Shown: piece by piece, positions 1-5,740 of the stretch
Numbering within the stretch: position 1 is the stretch's first letter
Layout of the letters: every line of letters starts with the position of its first letter
DNA from: Clostridiales bacterium UBA1380
GTDB taxonomy: Bacteria; Bacillota; Clostridia; Oscillospirales; CAG-272
NCBI GenBank assembly: GCA_002305445.1
Contig: DBRA01000057.1
Span: forward strand, 13,681-19,422
Length of the DNA: 5,742 bases
Direction: 5' to 3'
The notes under the pieces: generated by a model
Databases searched by the model: none
Told to the model about the DNA's origin: nothing
Seen by the model: the letters and a program-made list of their open reading frames with translations, nothing else
Position numbers and translations under genes: made by a program

Positions 1-344
1 GCGGGCACGCCGGACAGCGTCATCGACATTTCGATGTTATCGAGAACGCTGATATGGCTGATCAGGTTGTAGCTTTGAAAGATGAATCCCACCGAATTGT
101 TGCGGTAGGCGTCCCAATCCTCGGCCTTGTACTTTTTTGTCGACGCGCCGTTTATGATGAGGTCGCCGGAGTCGTATCTGTCGAGGCCGCCGATGATGTT
201 GAGCAGCGTCGTCTTGCCGGACCCGCTCTGGCCGAGTATCGCGACGAATTCGCTTTTTCTGAACTCCACCGATACGCCGGAGAGCGCATGCTGCGTAAAG
301 TCGCCGGTGGTGTAGCTTTTTGTGATGTTTTCGAGTTTCAGCAT
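1..344 (-). CDS. ABC transporter ATP-binding protein, MacB/LolD-like, N-terminal part only (runs off left edge)
   Basis: Reading leftwards from the ATG at 344-342 gives 114 codons plus two bases, beginning MLKLENITKSY. It is the first half of an ABC ATPase domain that hydrolyses ATP on the cytoplasmic face to drive a membrane permease. Visible motifs are the A-loop tyrosine Y11, Walker A GQSGSGKTT (residues 38-46, K44 and T45 contacting phosphate and magnesium) and the Q-loop in FIFQSYNLI (Q90). The signature motif, Walker B and H-loop lie outside the window. The segment GGLDRYDSGDLIING is typical of the MacB/LolD/FtsE branch. Many Firmicute proteins starting like this are ATPase-permease fusions of about 1000 residues exporting peptides or antimicrobials; whether this one is fused cannot be seen. 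A weak GAGA ribosome binding site lies about 7 nt before the start. GC is about 56%, the highest in the window. Confidence 0.93.
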   Translation of the reverse strand, partial: MLKLENITKSYTTGDFTQHALSGVSVEFRKSEFVAILGQSGSGKTTLLNIIGGLDRYDSGDLIINGASTKKYKAEDWDAYRNNSVGFIFQSYNLISHISVLDNIEMSMTLSGVP

Positions 345-381
345 TAAATATCTCGCATATCAAAAAATGGTTTATTGTTCT

Positions 382-387
382 ATTATA
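382..387 (-). promoter_or_regulatory. -10 box of the ABC transporter gene
   Basis: The minus strand reads TATAAT here, a perfect sigma-A -10 hexamer, about 38 nt before the ABC start codon. The hexamer 17 nt upstream (405-410, AATACG) matches TTGACA poorly, at 2 of 6 positions, and there is no TG extension. If real, the promoter probably needs an activator, as is common for exporters controlled by two-component systems; that is inference. Predicted transcription start is near 375. Confidence 0.5.
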
Positions 388-515
388 CTCTCTAATGTGA
401 CATGCGTATTAAATTATTTCCATTACCGCCGATATTAAAGAAAATATTGGTTCATTGTTTGGTTGCCCGTGCTGTTTATCACACTTTTGATTATTTTGGC
501 AGCTGACAATATGTT

Positions 516-1001
516 TCAATACATTTCGATTCTTCTTTGCTTCCTTAACTCGTTGCGGCGTATACCCGCCTGCCATTCAGCTTTTTCCTCTTCGGTTTCA
601 AGAATAAGCTTCGGCACCTGAACCGGTTTTTCGTTTTCATCCAATGCCACAAGCACGAGATATGCGCGGTTAATAAGAGTTCTTTCGCCGTTGATCTTCT
701 CGACGAACGTATCCACGCGTACTTCCATGGATGTATTCCCCGTATATGTCATACATCCCCGAAGTACGACCGTATCGTTTATATAAGCCGGTTCCTTAAA
801 CTGGAGGTTATCTATCGATGCCGTCGTGACATTCCTGTTTGAATGACGGCGCGCTACGACAGCCGCAACCACGTCGATCCATTCGACCAGCTTTCCGCCG
901 AACAGGCGGTTGTAACCGTTAAGATGTTCGAACAAAATGATCTGTACAAGCTCGGTTTTTGATTCGCTGACCCGTTTCGGCTTAATAATCAACTCATCCA
1001 T
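516..1001 (-). CDS. Acyl-CoA thioesterase, hotdog fold (YciA/BACH-like)
   Basis: A 161-residue, complete, single-hotdog protein expected to hydrolyse acyl-CoA thioesters to free acid and CoA in the cytoplasm. The family pattern is clear: N31 and F34-G35-G36, followed on the central helix by W41-I42-D43, where D43 matches the catalytic aspartate of YciA-type enzymes. After it come TTASIDNLQF (59-68), a strand ending in P71, the conserved TSMEVRV (90-96) and a late strand around RAYLVLVAL (112-120). A basic, charged C-terminal tail (about 136-161) may form a helix. These enzymes usually act as hexamers, with broad medium- to long-chain acyl-CoA specificity; the true substrate cannot be read here. 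The start ATG has a strong ribosome binding site, and the gene has its own promoter in a divergent region shared with the GNAT gene. No terminator is visible after the stop. The next gene downstream (ABC) is co-oriented but has its own -10 box. Confidence 0.93.
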   Translation of the reverse strand: MDELIIKPKRVSESKTELVQIILFEHLNGYNRLFGGKLVEWIDVVAAVVARRHSNRNVTTASIDNLQFKEPAYINDTVVLRGCMTYTGNTSMEVRVDTFVEKINGERTLINRAYLVLVALDENEKPVQVPKLILETEEEKAEWQAGIRRNELRKQRRIEMY

Positions 1002-1011
1002 CTTTTATCGT

Positions 1012-1017
1012 CCCCTC
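1012..1017 (-). promoter_or_regulatory. Ribosome binding site of the thioesterase gene
   Basis: The minus strand reads GAGGGG, 10 nt before the ATG at 1001. It is a strong Shine-Dalgarno match and supports this start codon. Confidence 0.7.
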
Positions 1018-1034
1018 AAACATATATATCTTTT

Positions 1035-1063
1035 ATTATATCATGCCGTCATTAACAGAGCAA
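1035..1063 (-). promoter_or_regulatory. Sigma-A type promoter of the thioesterase gene
   Basis: On the minus strand the -35 is TTGCTC (1063-1058), followed by a 17-nt spacer and a perfect TATAAT -10 (1040-1035) preceded by TGA. The TGnTATAAT form is an extended -10, which compensates for the moderate -35. Predicted transcription start is near 1028, giving a leader of roughly 27 nt that contains the GAGGGG site. Confidence 0.65.
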
Positions 1064-1169
1064 ATACATTTCTTATCGGTTTTGCATTACGGTTATATCT
1101 CACCGAACCGGACGCTTCGGCTGAATAAATTAACGGGGCCGCGGCATAAACGGTCATCGTCACAGTTGA

Positions 1170-1198
1170 TTGCTTATTTCGATAACATATGCTATACT
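1170..1198 (+). promoter_or_regulatory. Sigma-A type promoter of the GNAT gene
   Basis: TTGCTT (1170-1175), a 17-nt spacer and TATACT (1193-1198) preceded by TGC form an extended -10 promoter. The -10 overlaps an ATG at 1189 that is in frame with the GNAT gene, which makes that ATG an unlikely start. Predicted transcription start is near 1205, giving a leader of about 47 nt. Confidence 0.6.
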
Positions 1199-1242
1199 TT
1201 GTATGCAGGACAAGTATTATTAAGACAACTGATATAAAACAT

Positions 1243-1246
1243 GGAG
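1243..1246 (+). promoter_or_regulatory. Ribosome binding site fixing the GNAT start
   Basis: GGAG lies 5 nt before the ATG at 1252. It selects this codon over the upstream in-frame ATG at 1189, which sits in the promoter. Confidence 0.65.
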
Positions 1247-1251
1247 CCGAT

Positions 1252-1674
1252 ATGATCAGAAGGTTTGAAGTTAGTGACACGGATAAAGTGATGGACATTT
1301 GGCTTAAGGCAAATATCAAGGCTCATGATTTCATTCCCGCAGGTTACTGGAAAGGGAATTATGATCCGGTTAAAAATATGCTGCCCGATGCAACGGTCTT
1401 TGTATACGCAGATAATAACGAAATAAAAGGTTTTATCGGGCTGAAAGAGCATTATATAGCGGGGATATTTATCGATACAAACAATCAATCCAAAGGCATG
1501 GGAAAAGAATTGCTTGATTATGTTAAGAAGCACAACACCGAGCTGTTTCTGCGGGTTTATAAAAAGAATGTTCGCGCGGTGAAATTTTATCTGAGAGAAG
1601 ATTTTTCTGTTTTAAAAGAACAGGTTGATGAAAATACCGGTGAAGTTGAGCTTGTAATGAGATGGGTAAAATGA
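1252..1674 (+). CDS. GNAT family N-acetyltransferase (YiaC/YjaB-like)
   Basis: A 140-residue protein transferring an acetyl group from acetyl-CoA to an amine of a protein, peptide or small molecule. It resembles E. coli YiaC and YjaB along its length: the WLKANIKAHDFIPAGYW stretch (17-33) matches the conserved substrate-side helices of that group. FIDTNNQSKGMGKELL (73-88) is motif A, with the Q-x-x-G-x-G pyrophosphate loop at 79-84. N106 and F112-Y113 mark motif B near the C-terminus. From memory, YiaC has been described as a lysine acetyltransferase, so a protein target is possible; the real acceptor is unknown. The start at 1252 is chosen because GGAG sits 5 nt upstream and the earlier in-frame ATG lies inside the -10 box. 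GC is about 38% by hand count, well below its neighbours, which may mean recent acquisition. The SDR gene follows 138 nt downstream on the same strand. Confidence 0.9.
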   Translation: MIRRFEVSDTDKVMDIWLKANIKAHDFIPAGYWKGNYDPVKNMLPDATVFVYADNNEIKGFIGLKEHYIAGIFIDTNNQSKGMGKELLDYVKKHNTELFLRVYKKNVRAVKFYLREDFSVLKEQVDENTGEVELVMRWVK

Positions 1675-1812
1675 GAACACTGCTTTAAAGATGTATGTTG
1701 TCGCACCAAAAAGTTGCTCATGCGCGCAGCGGAGGAAACATCCGCGGCGATTGATGCCGATTTAAACTTAAGAAAATTATTATTCTATCAAGCAGTGAGG
1801 AGAAAACAACAA
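1675..1812 (+). other. Gap between GNAT and SDR; possible weak promoter, no convincing gene
   Basis: The SDR frame stays open upstream through TTG (1714) and ATG (1720), but neither codon has a ribosome binding site and the 33 added residues lie before the normal SDR N-terminus. A small hairpin, GCGGA (1729-1733) pairing with TCCGC (1741-1745) around 7 nt, has no following T-run, so it is not a convincing terminator. A poor promoter, TTGATG (1751-1756) with an 18-nt spacer and AATTAT (1775-1780), matches 4 of 6 at each box. Whether SDR is read through from the GNAT promoter is open. Confidence 0.3.
1798..1802 (+). promoter_or_regulatory. Ribosome binding site fixing the SDR start
   Basis: AGGAG lies 10 nt before the ATG at 1813. 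No comparable site precedes the in-frame TTG at 1714 or the ATG at 1720, so 1813 is the preferred start. Confidence 0.7.
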
Positions 1813-2535
1813 ATGAAAAAACGTTTCGAAAATCGAATTGCCGTAATTACGGGCGGTATGCATGGAATCGGGAGGGCGATCGCCGAACGGTTTTCGGAAG
1901 AAGGCGCGACCGCCTTGGTTATAGATCGCACGGAAGGCGGTTATTATCAGGGAGATATCTCAAAGAAAGAGGTTCTGGAAGCTTTCGCAGCTAAAATTAT
2001 CAATCAATACGGACATATTGATTATCTGATCAATAACGCCCCGCCGCTGATGAAAGGAATCGATGAGTGCAGCTACGAAGAATTCGAGCTCGCGTTAAAA
2101 GTCGGCGTTACGGCGCCGTTTTATCTGTCGAAGCTTTTTGCCCCTTATTTCAGTGACGGCGCTTCCATAGTCAATATATCCTCCTCAAGAGACAGAATGA
2201 GCCAGCCGCAGACGGAATCATACAGCGCGGCCAAAGGGGGAATCTCCGCTTTGACACATGCCATGGCAGTTTCCCTTTCCGGCAGAGTGCGTGTGAACTC
2301 GATATCTCCCGGATGGATCGACACGGAGTATCAGGTTTATTCGGGACCTGACGCCGACCAGCATCCGGCAGGGCGGGTCGGCAATCCGGACGACATAGCG
2401 TACGCTGTTTTGTTTCTGTGCAGCAGCGAGGCCGGATTTATTAACGGTGAAAATATCTGCATAGACGGCGGTATGACAAGGCAGATGATCTACCACAATG
2501 ATTGCGGTTGGTTTTTAAAGACGAATCAAAATTAA
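1813..2535 (+). CDS. Short-chain dehydrogenase/reductase (SDR), NAD(P)-dependent
   Basis: A 240-residue classical-length SDR, a cytoplasmic oxidoreductase converting an alcohol and a ketone or similar pair. The Rossmann glycine motif TGGMHGIG is at 13-20. D38 at the end of the second strand (LVIDR) favours NAD(H) over NADP(H). D48 fits the adenine-ring aspartate. NNAP (74-77) stands where most members have NNAG. The catalytic serine is probably S124 in NISSS, 13 residues before Y137 of the Y-SAA-K motif (K141). SPGWIDT (165-171) is the PG motif and IDGGM (217-221) the usual C-terminal strand. The tetrad asparagine is not there: aligning KVGVTAPFYLSK with the NLxxxFxLSK pattern of FabG puts G98 at that place. 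The start at 1813 matches the family N-terminus and follows AGGAG. Substrate cannot be predicted; FabG-like or sugar/polyol dehydrogenase activity are both possible. The gene converges with the diguanylate cyclase gene, with no clear terminator between them. Confidence 0.93.
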   Translation: MKKRFENRIAVITGGMHGIGRAIAERFSEEGATALVIDRTEGGYYQGDISKKEVLEAFAAKIINQYGHIDYLINNAPPLMKGIDECSYEEFELALKVGVTAPFYLSKLFAPYFSDGASIVNISSSRDRMSQPQTESYSAAKGGISALTHAMAVSLSGRVRVNSISPGWIDTEYQVYSGPDADQHPAGRVGNPDDIAYAVLFLCSSEAGFINGENICIDGGMTRQMIYHNDCGWFLKTNQN

Positions 2536-2664
2536 TCGCTGTGAAAATCGGAAGACGGACGCAAAATTAAGTCGGATTTGTTGATTTAATCCTCCCGTAA
2601 AATCGGCATCTATATGGCTGAAGCGATGCTTTCATGTTACGCTAATCAAACCTATTTCAAGAAA

Positions 2665-4083
2665 TCATAAATCCGTACGCGGCCGCCTGCGATTATGTTC
2701 GGCGTAGTAAGCCCGTTTGTTTTCCAGCATCCTCTCGTCGGCTTCCTGTGTTATCCGGGCGGGACCGATTTCATTCTCGCGATTCGCTATGCCGTATGAA
2801 ATGTAATAATCGTGAGACGCGACCTGCTGTGCGACGCGCTCCATCCTTGATGCACATTCAGCCGCGCCGGCATCTTCGCTGTATATAACAAATTCGTCTC
2901 CGCCGACGCGAAAAACATGCTTGAATGGAAATTCCATCAACAGCGCATCCGCGACGGTCCGAAGCATTTGATCGCCGGCCTTGTGGCCGAATTTGTTATT
3001 CACCTCATGCAGTCCGTTTACATCGATAAACACGCAGGAGAGGGAAGCAAAGCTCCTGTTTTGAATATCTGCTATGAATCTTTCATATGCGTTTCTGTTT
3101 TGAAGCCCTGTTGTCTGGTCTTCGTTACTTAGCTTTCGCACCTTCTTATATGCACTCAACAGGCACCATGTGACGCTCAACATATAAAGAAGCATCACTG
3201 TCCCGATGATACCGGCCATGCAATACAGGCGGCGGCTGACAGATTCGCTTTCACGCATCGCAACCGACTGTTTAACCATGACCATAACATTCCAGTTGTT
3301 TACGCCGGTCGGGTCATGCCGGAGAAAAAGCACCTCGCCTGTAGAATTCGATATAAAAGCCAATCTTCCACTTTTTCCCGCTCTCAGTTCGTTTGTATAT
3401 GTATTCCACGAGTATCCCGGCACAAGCTTGCGGTTGCTGAAATCTTCGACGTTACCGAGCGTTTTATGCCATGTATCCAGCAAAAAATCTCCGGTGTCTC
3501 CGTCCTCGATGAATACGTACGCCTGTCCGTCGTAGATATCCGCTTTGTATTTCACGGCAAGGTCGGAAAGACGTATCACGTTGTACAGCATATAGATAGT
3601 TCGGCCGTTCTGTACGACCGGTACGGCATGGCGGACCACCATTTCGTCGGTTTCCAGCGCGCTTTTCGCCAGGTTGGAGATATACTCCCCTCTGTCTGCT
3701 TCTTTCGTAAAGCTGAGCGTTGCGGATACATCATGTATCAAACCGTCGGCATACAGCATGGTGTTATCCGGTTTCAGCAGTTCTGTATAGGAAATGTAGC
3801 TCGAATCAAAACGGTAGGCATTCAGTATCTCGCACAGCTTTTCATCGCTCTGATTTTCCATGCCGGATATGACAGACGCCATCGCGGTCAGTACGGTGGT
3901 GTTTGAATCCGACGCTCTTTTAACTCTTTCCGCAAGCACCTTGGACGTATCTGCGAGTTTATTAAAACATTCCTGCTCAATCCTGCTGTTGACGTCGTCG
4001 ATTGTTGTGATTATGAGCGTACTCAAAGAAACAACGACAACGGCCGTCAGAATTACTATAAATATGATTTGTCGTCTGTTCAT
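2665..4083 (-). CDS. Membrane-bound diguanylate cyclase: extracytoplasmic sensor region plus GGDEF domain
   Basis: A 472-residue sensor protein making cyclic di-GMP from two GTP. Residues 5-28 form a transmembrane helix. About 29-286 are extracytoplasmic, with helices (30-75) followed by alternating strands resembling a dCache-type ligand-binding region; this assignment is by look only. A second helix spans about 287-311. The GGDEF domain runs from DQTTGLQNRNAYE (322-334) to the end. D354 in FIDVNG is a metal ligand, N362 and D371 (VNNKFGHKAGD) match guanine-contacting positions, and GGDEF is intact at 394-398, so activity is expected. The inhibitory I-site RxxD, normally five residues before GGDEF, is absent: F385 and K388 occupy its ends. 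ISYGIA (428-433) and ADERMLENKRAYY (448-460) fit the domain's C-terminal part. An upstream in-frame ATG at 4107 would add 8 residues but has no ribosome binding site and lies in a palindrome. AGGA lies 9 nt before the ATG at 4083. The neighbouring hydrolase gene is co-oriented, 169 nt away. Confidence 0.92.
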   Translation of the reverse strand: MNRRQIIFIVILTAVVVVSLSTLIITTIDDVNSRIEQECFNKLADTSKVLAERVKRASDSNTTVLTAMASVISGMENQSDEKLCEILNAYRFDSSYISYTELLKPDNTMLYADGLIHDVSATLSFTKEADRGEYISNLAKSALETDEMVVRHAVPVVQNGRTIYMLYNVIRLSDLAVKYKADIYDGQAYVFIEDGDTGDFLLDTWHKTLGNVEDFSNRKLVPGYSWNTYTNELRAGKSGRLAFISNSTGEVLFLRHDPTGVNNWNVMVMVKQSVAMRESESVSRRLYCMAGIIGTVMLLYMLSVTWCLLSAYKKVRKLSNEDQTTGLQNRNAYERFIADIQNRSFASLSCVFIDVNGLHEVNNKFGHKAGDQMLRTVADALLMEFPFKHVFRVGGDEFVIYSEDAGAAECASRMERVAQQVASHDYYISYGIANRENEIGPARITQEADERMLENKRAYYAEHNRRRPRTDL

Positions 4084-4092
4084 TTTGCACTG

Positions 4093-4096
4093 TCCT
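4093..4096 (-). promoter_or_regulatory. Ribosome binding site fixing the diguanylate cyclase start
   Basis: The minus strand reads AGGA 9 nt before the ATG at 4083. Upstream of the alternative ATG at 4107 the sequence is AT-rich with no purine-rich site, so the shorter start is favoured. Confidence 0.55.
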
Positions 4097-4103
4097 ATCT
4101 CTG

Positions 4104-4122
4104 ACATGAATAATATTCATGT
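4104..4122. promoter_or_regulatory. Perfect 19-bp palindrome, candidate operator before the diguanylate cyclase gene
   Basis: ACATGAATA (4104-4112), one central base (4113) and TATTCATGT (4114-4122) form a perfect 9-bp inverted repeat. It lies 21 to 39 nt upstream of the preferred start codon in the leader or promoter of the cyclase gene. The size and symmetry suit the site of a dimeric helix-turn-helix regulator. On the minus strand it contains TATTAT, which could act as a -10 box, though no good -35 is visible. With so short a loop it is unlikely to be an RNA hairpin terminator, and no T-run follows. The regulator is unknown. Confidence 0.45.
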
Positions 4123-4252
4123 TTATTAAGCGCTGTGGGTTCCGTTTTGCCGATTCCTATGCTTCATATTCAATTATTACACAGCGACGGTTGTACCCTG
4201 CATAACATTTTTCGCTCGGCGCAACGGTCCTTATAATCCGGCTGTGATAAAC

Positions 4253-5740
4253 TCAAAACATTTTTGCTGTAGTCTCTCCTGTATATGTAGTAAAAAAGTC
4301 CTCTGCGGTCTTCTGCATATTCAATGACGCCGAATCGCCGTTAAAAACCAGATCAATCCAGAGCCTGCCGAAATAATCGTCAATAACCTGCACGTTTATT
4401 CTAAGGTGGTTTTCCGACTTCCAGGCCGCGGACGCCGCGCATTTATAATAGTGACCCGGGCAATAAACCGAGCCGATTTCTTTAGAGTAGCCCTCCTCCG
4501 GGAAACGTCCGAACCTGTTTTTGCAAAGTCCGAAATACAGTATCTTTTCACCTTGTGCGTTGGTATACTCAAATTGTCCGGAGTCAGAACTAAAACACAG
4601 ACGGAACTTTGTTATGCCCATTTGATTTTCTTCGGGTATAAACCATCTGCCGTCAATATCTTTTACGATGCGGCTGTGCGCTTCGCCGTCCTCAAAGGTG
4701 AGCACCAGTGTGTCCGCGTATTTATACAGTTCAATTAATGCGGGAGTGTCTTCGGGCAGAGAATAGCTGTTGTTTGAATCCGGCATTTTTGCCCTTCGCG
4801 CGACTTTTTCGAAGAATGAACCGATGATCAGTTCGCCCGCATAATCCAATCCCTGATTGTCGCCGTTATAAATCATAATGACATCGGTGCTCGGTATGCA
4901 GAGAGCAAACTGACAGCCCATGCCGTTGAAGAAGAAGCTGTCGTCATAGCTTTTCCAGATCTGATAGCCGTAACCCTGATCGCTGTATCCGGTTCCGCCG
5001 CCGGCATTTGTATCAATAAGCTTTGACGTGGCGTCTTTGACGTAACCGGCATCAAGCAGCTGCTCGCCGTTCCAGCTCCCGCCGTTCAGCATAAAACGGG
5101 CGGCTAAAAGAAGATCCCGCGGCATTGCGAGCAGCGCCGAGTCGCCCCACGAATGTCCGCCCGGGCAATACAGGAAACGGGCTTCCTTTGAAATTCCGAT
5201 TTTATCAAACAGCTTTTCCCGCAGATAGTCTATAAGCTTCATTCCGGTCAACCGTTCCGCCAGCGCTCCGAGAATAAACGAACCCGAGCTGTCGTACATG
5301 AAAGCGCTTCCGCATGGCGCGCTTGTGGTCGTGTTTCGGAAGTATTCTCTTACACGGTCATCGCAGCGCGCAGCGAACCAGCTCCGGCCTTTTTTAGGAG
5401 TGCTCATCATGAGCATCTGACGGATTGTTTGCGCTCCCATATTCGGATCGGGATTTCCCTCAAGCTCTCTCGGGAAATATTTACCGATCGGATCATCGAG
5501 CCCGAGAAGACCGTCCTGTATTGCAAATCCGATCGCTATTGCCACAAAGCTCTTGCTTACCGAATACATGCGGTGTAGAAAATCCGGATGGAAGGGAGTG
5601 CGATAATTCGAGAAAAGGATTTCGTTTCCCCGTGCGATTATTATATCGTGCGTAGATAACTTCGCGGACTCGATTCCCTCAAGCCATTCTTTGATATATG
5701 AGCTGCGTATCCCTCCGTGCTCAGGCGTCGATTTAATCAT
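4253..5740 (-). CDS. Beta-lactamase-family serine hydrolase with an unassigned C-terminal region (start at window edge)
   Basis: A 495-residue reading from the ATG at 5740 of the beta-lactamase/class C, DD-peptidase and esterase fold (Pfam PF00144 type). The nucleophile motif S-V-S-K is at 60-63 (S60, K63) within MYSVSKSF. The second motif is Y149-D-S151, where class C lactamases have YxN. The third region is NGMGCQF (272-278) on a strand, in place of KTG/HTG. GHSWGDSALLAMPRDLLLAARF (195-216) and GYGYQIW (256-262) are typical of the NylB/EstB-like branch, so an esterase, amidase or peptidase is likelier than a true beta-lactamase. Residues 1-320 cover the fold. About 320-495 form an extra, probably strand-rich region I do not recognise. 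No signal peptide is visible, suggesting a cytoplasmic enzyme. Only two bases precede the ATG, so its ribosome binding site and promoter cannot be seen; the STPEHGGI opening resembles the normal family N-terminus, so the start is probably true or nearly so. Confidence 0.88.
   Translation of the reverse strand: MIKSTPEHGGIRSSYIKEWLEGIESAKLSTHDIIIARGNEILFSNYRTPFHPDFLHRMYSVSKSFVAIAIGFAIQDGLLGLDDPIGKYFPRELEGNPDPNMGAQTIRQMLMMSTPKKGRSWFAARCDDRVREYFRNTTTSAPCGSAFMYDSSGSFILGALAERLTGMKLIDYLREKLFDKIGISKEARFLYCPGGHSWGDSALLAMPRDLLLAARFMLNGGSWNGEQLLDAGYVKDATSKLIDTNAGGGTGYSDQGYGYQIWKSYDDSFFFNGMGCQFALCIPSTDVIMIYNGDNQGLDYAGELIIGSFFEKVARRAKMPDSNNSYSLPEDTPALIELYKYADTLVLTFEDGEAHSRIVKDIDGRWFIPEENQMGITKFRLCFSSDSGQFEYTNAQGEKILYFGLCKNRFGRFPEEGYSKEIGSVYCPGHYYKCAASAAWKSENHLRINVQVIDDYFGRLWIDLVFNGDSASLNMQKTAEDFFTTYTGETTAKMF

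Noticed and set aside
37..363. A 108-residue minus-strand open frame over the ABC fragment
   Set aside because: It is very rich in Arg and His and matches no family, while another minus frame at the same place gives a clear ABC ATPase with Walker A and Q-loop.
345..515. Gap between ABC and thioesterase genes searched for a small gene or terminator
   Set aside because: Only the -10 box of the ABC gene stands out; other small repeats (AATATT/AATATC, TAAT...ATTA) are imperfect and AT-rich.
1103..1120. Hairpin CCGAA / TTCGG with an 8-nt loop in the divergent promoter region
   Set aside because: The stem is only 5 bp, it lies upstream of both transcription starts, and there is no T-run; probably chance.
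2536..2664. Possible bidirectional terminator between the convergent SDR and cyclase genes
   Set aside because: Only 5-bp pairings such as GCATC/GATGC with a long loop were found and no T-tract; not good enough to call.
3316..3906. A 196-residue plus-strand open frame opposite the diguanylate cyclase
   Set aside because: It lies wholly antisense to a well-supported gene, has no ribosome binding site or domain that I recognise, and is a codon-bias shadow.
4084..4107. Upstream ATG at 4107 as start of the diguanylate cyclase (480 residues)
   Set aside because: No ribosome binding site precedes it and it falls inside the palindrome; the ATG at 4083 has AGGA at 9 nt and puts the membrane helix right at the N-terminus.
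4131..4186. Inverted repeat CGCTGTG (4131-4137) and CACAGCG (4180-4186) between hydrolase and cyclase genes
   Set aside because: Seven bases with a 42-nt loop is about what chance gives in a gap of this size; no T-run follows, so it is neither a good terminator nor a clear operator.
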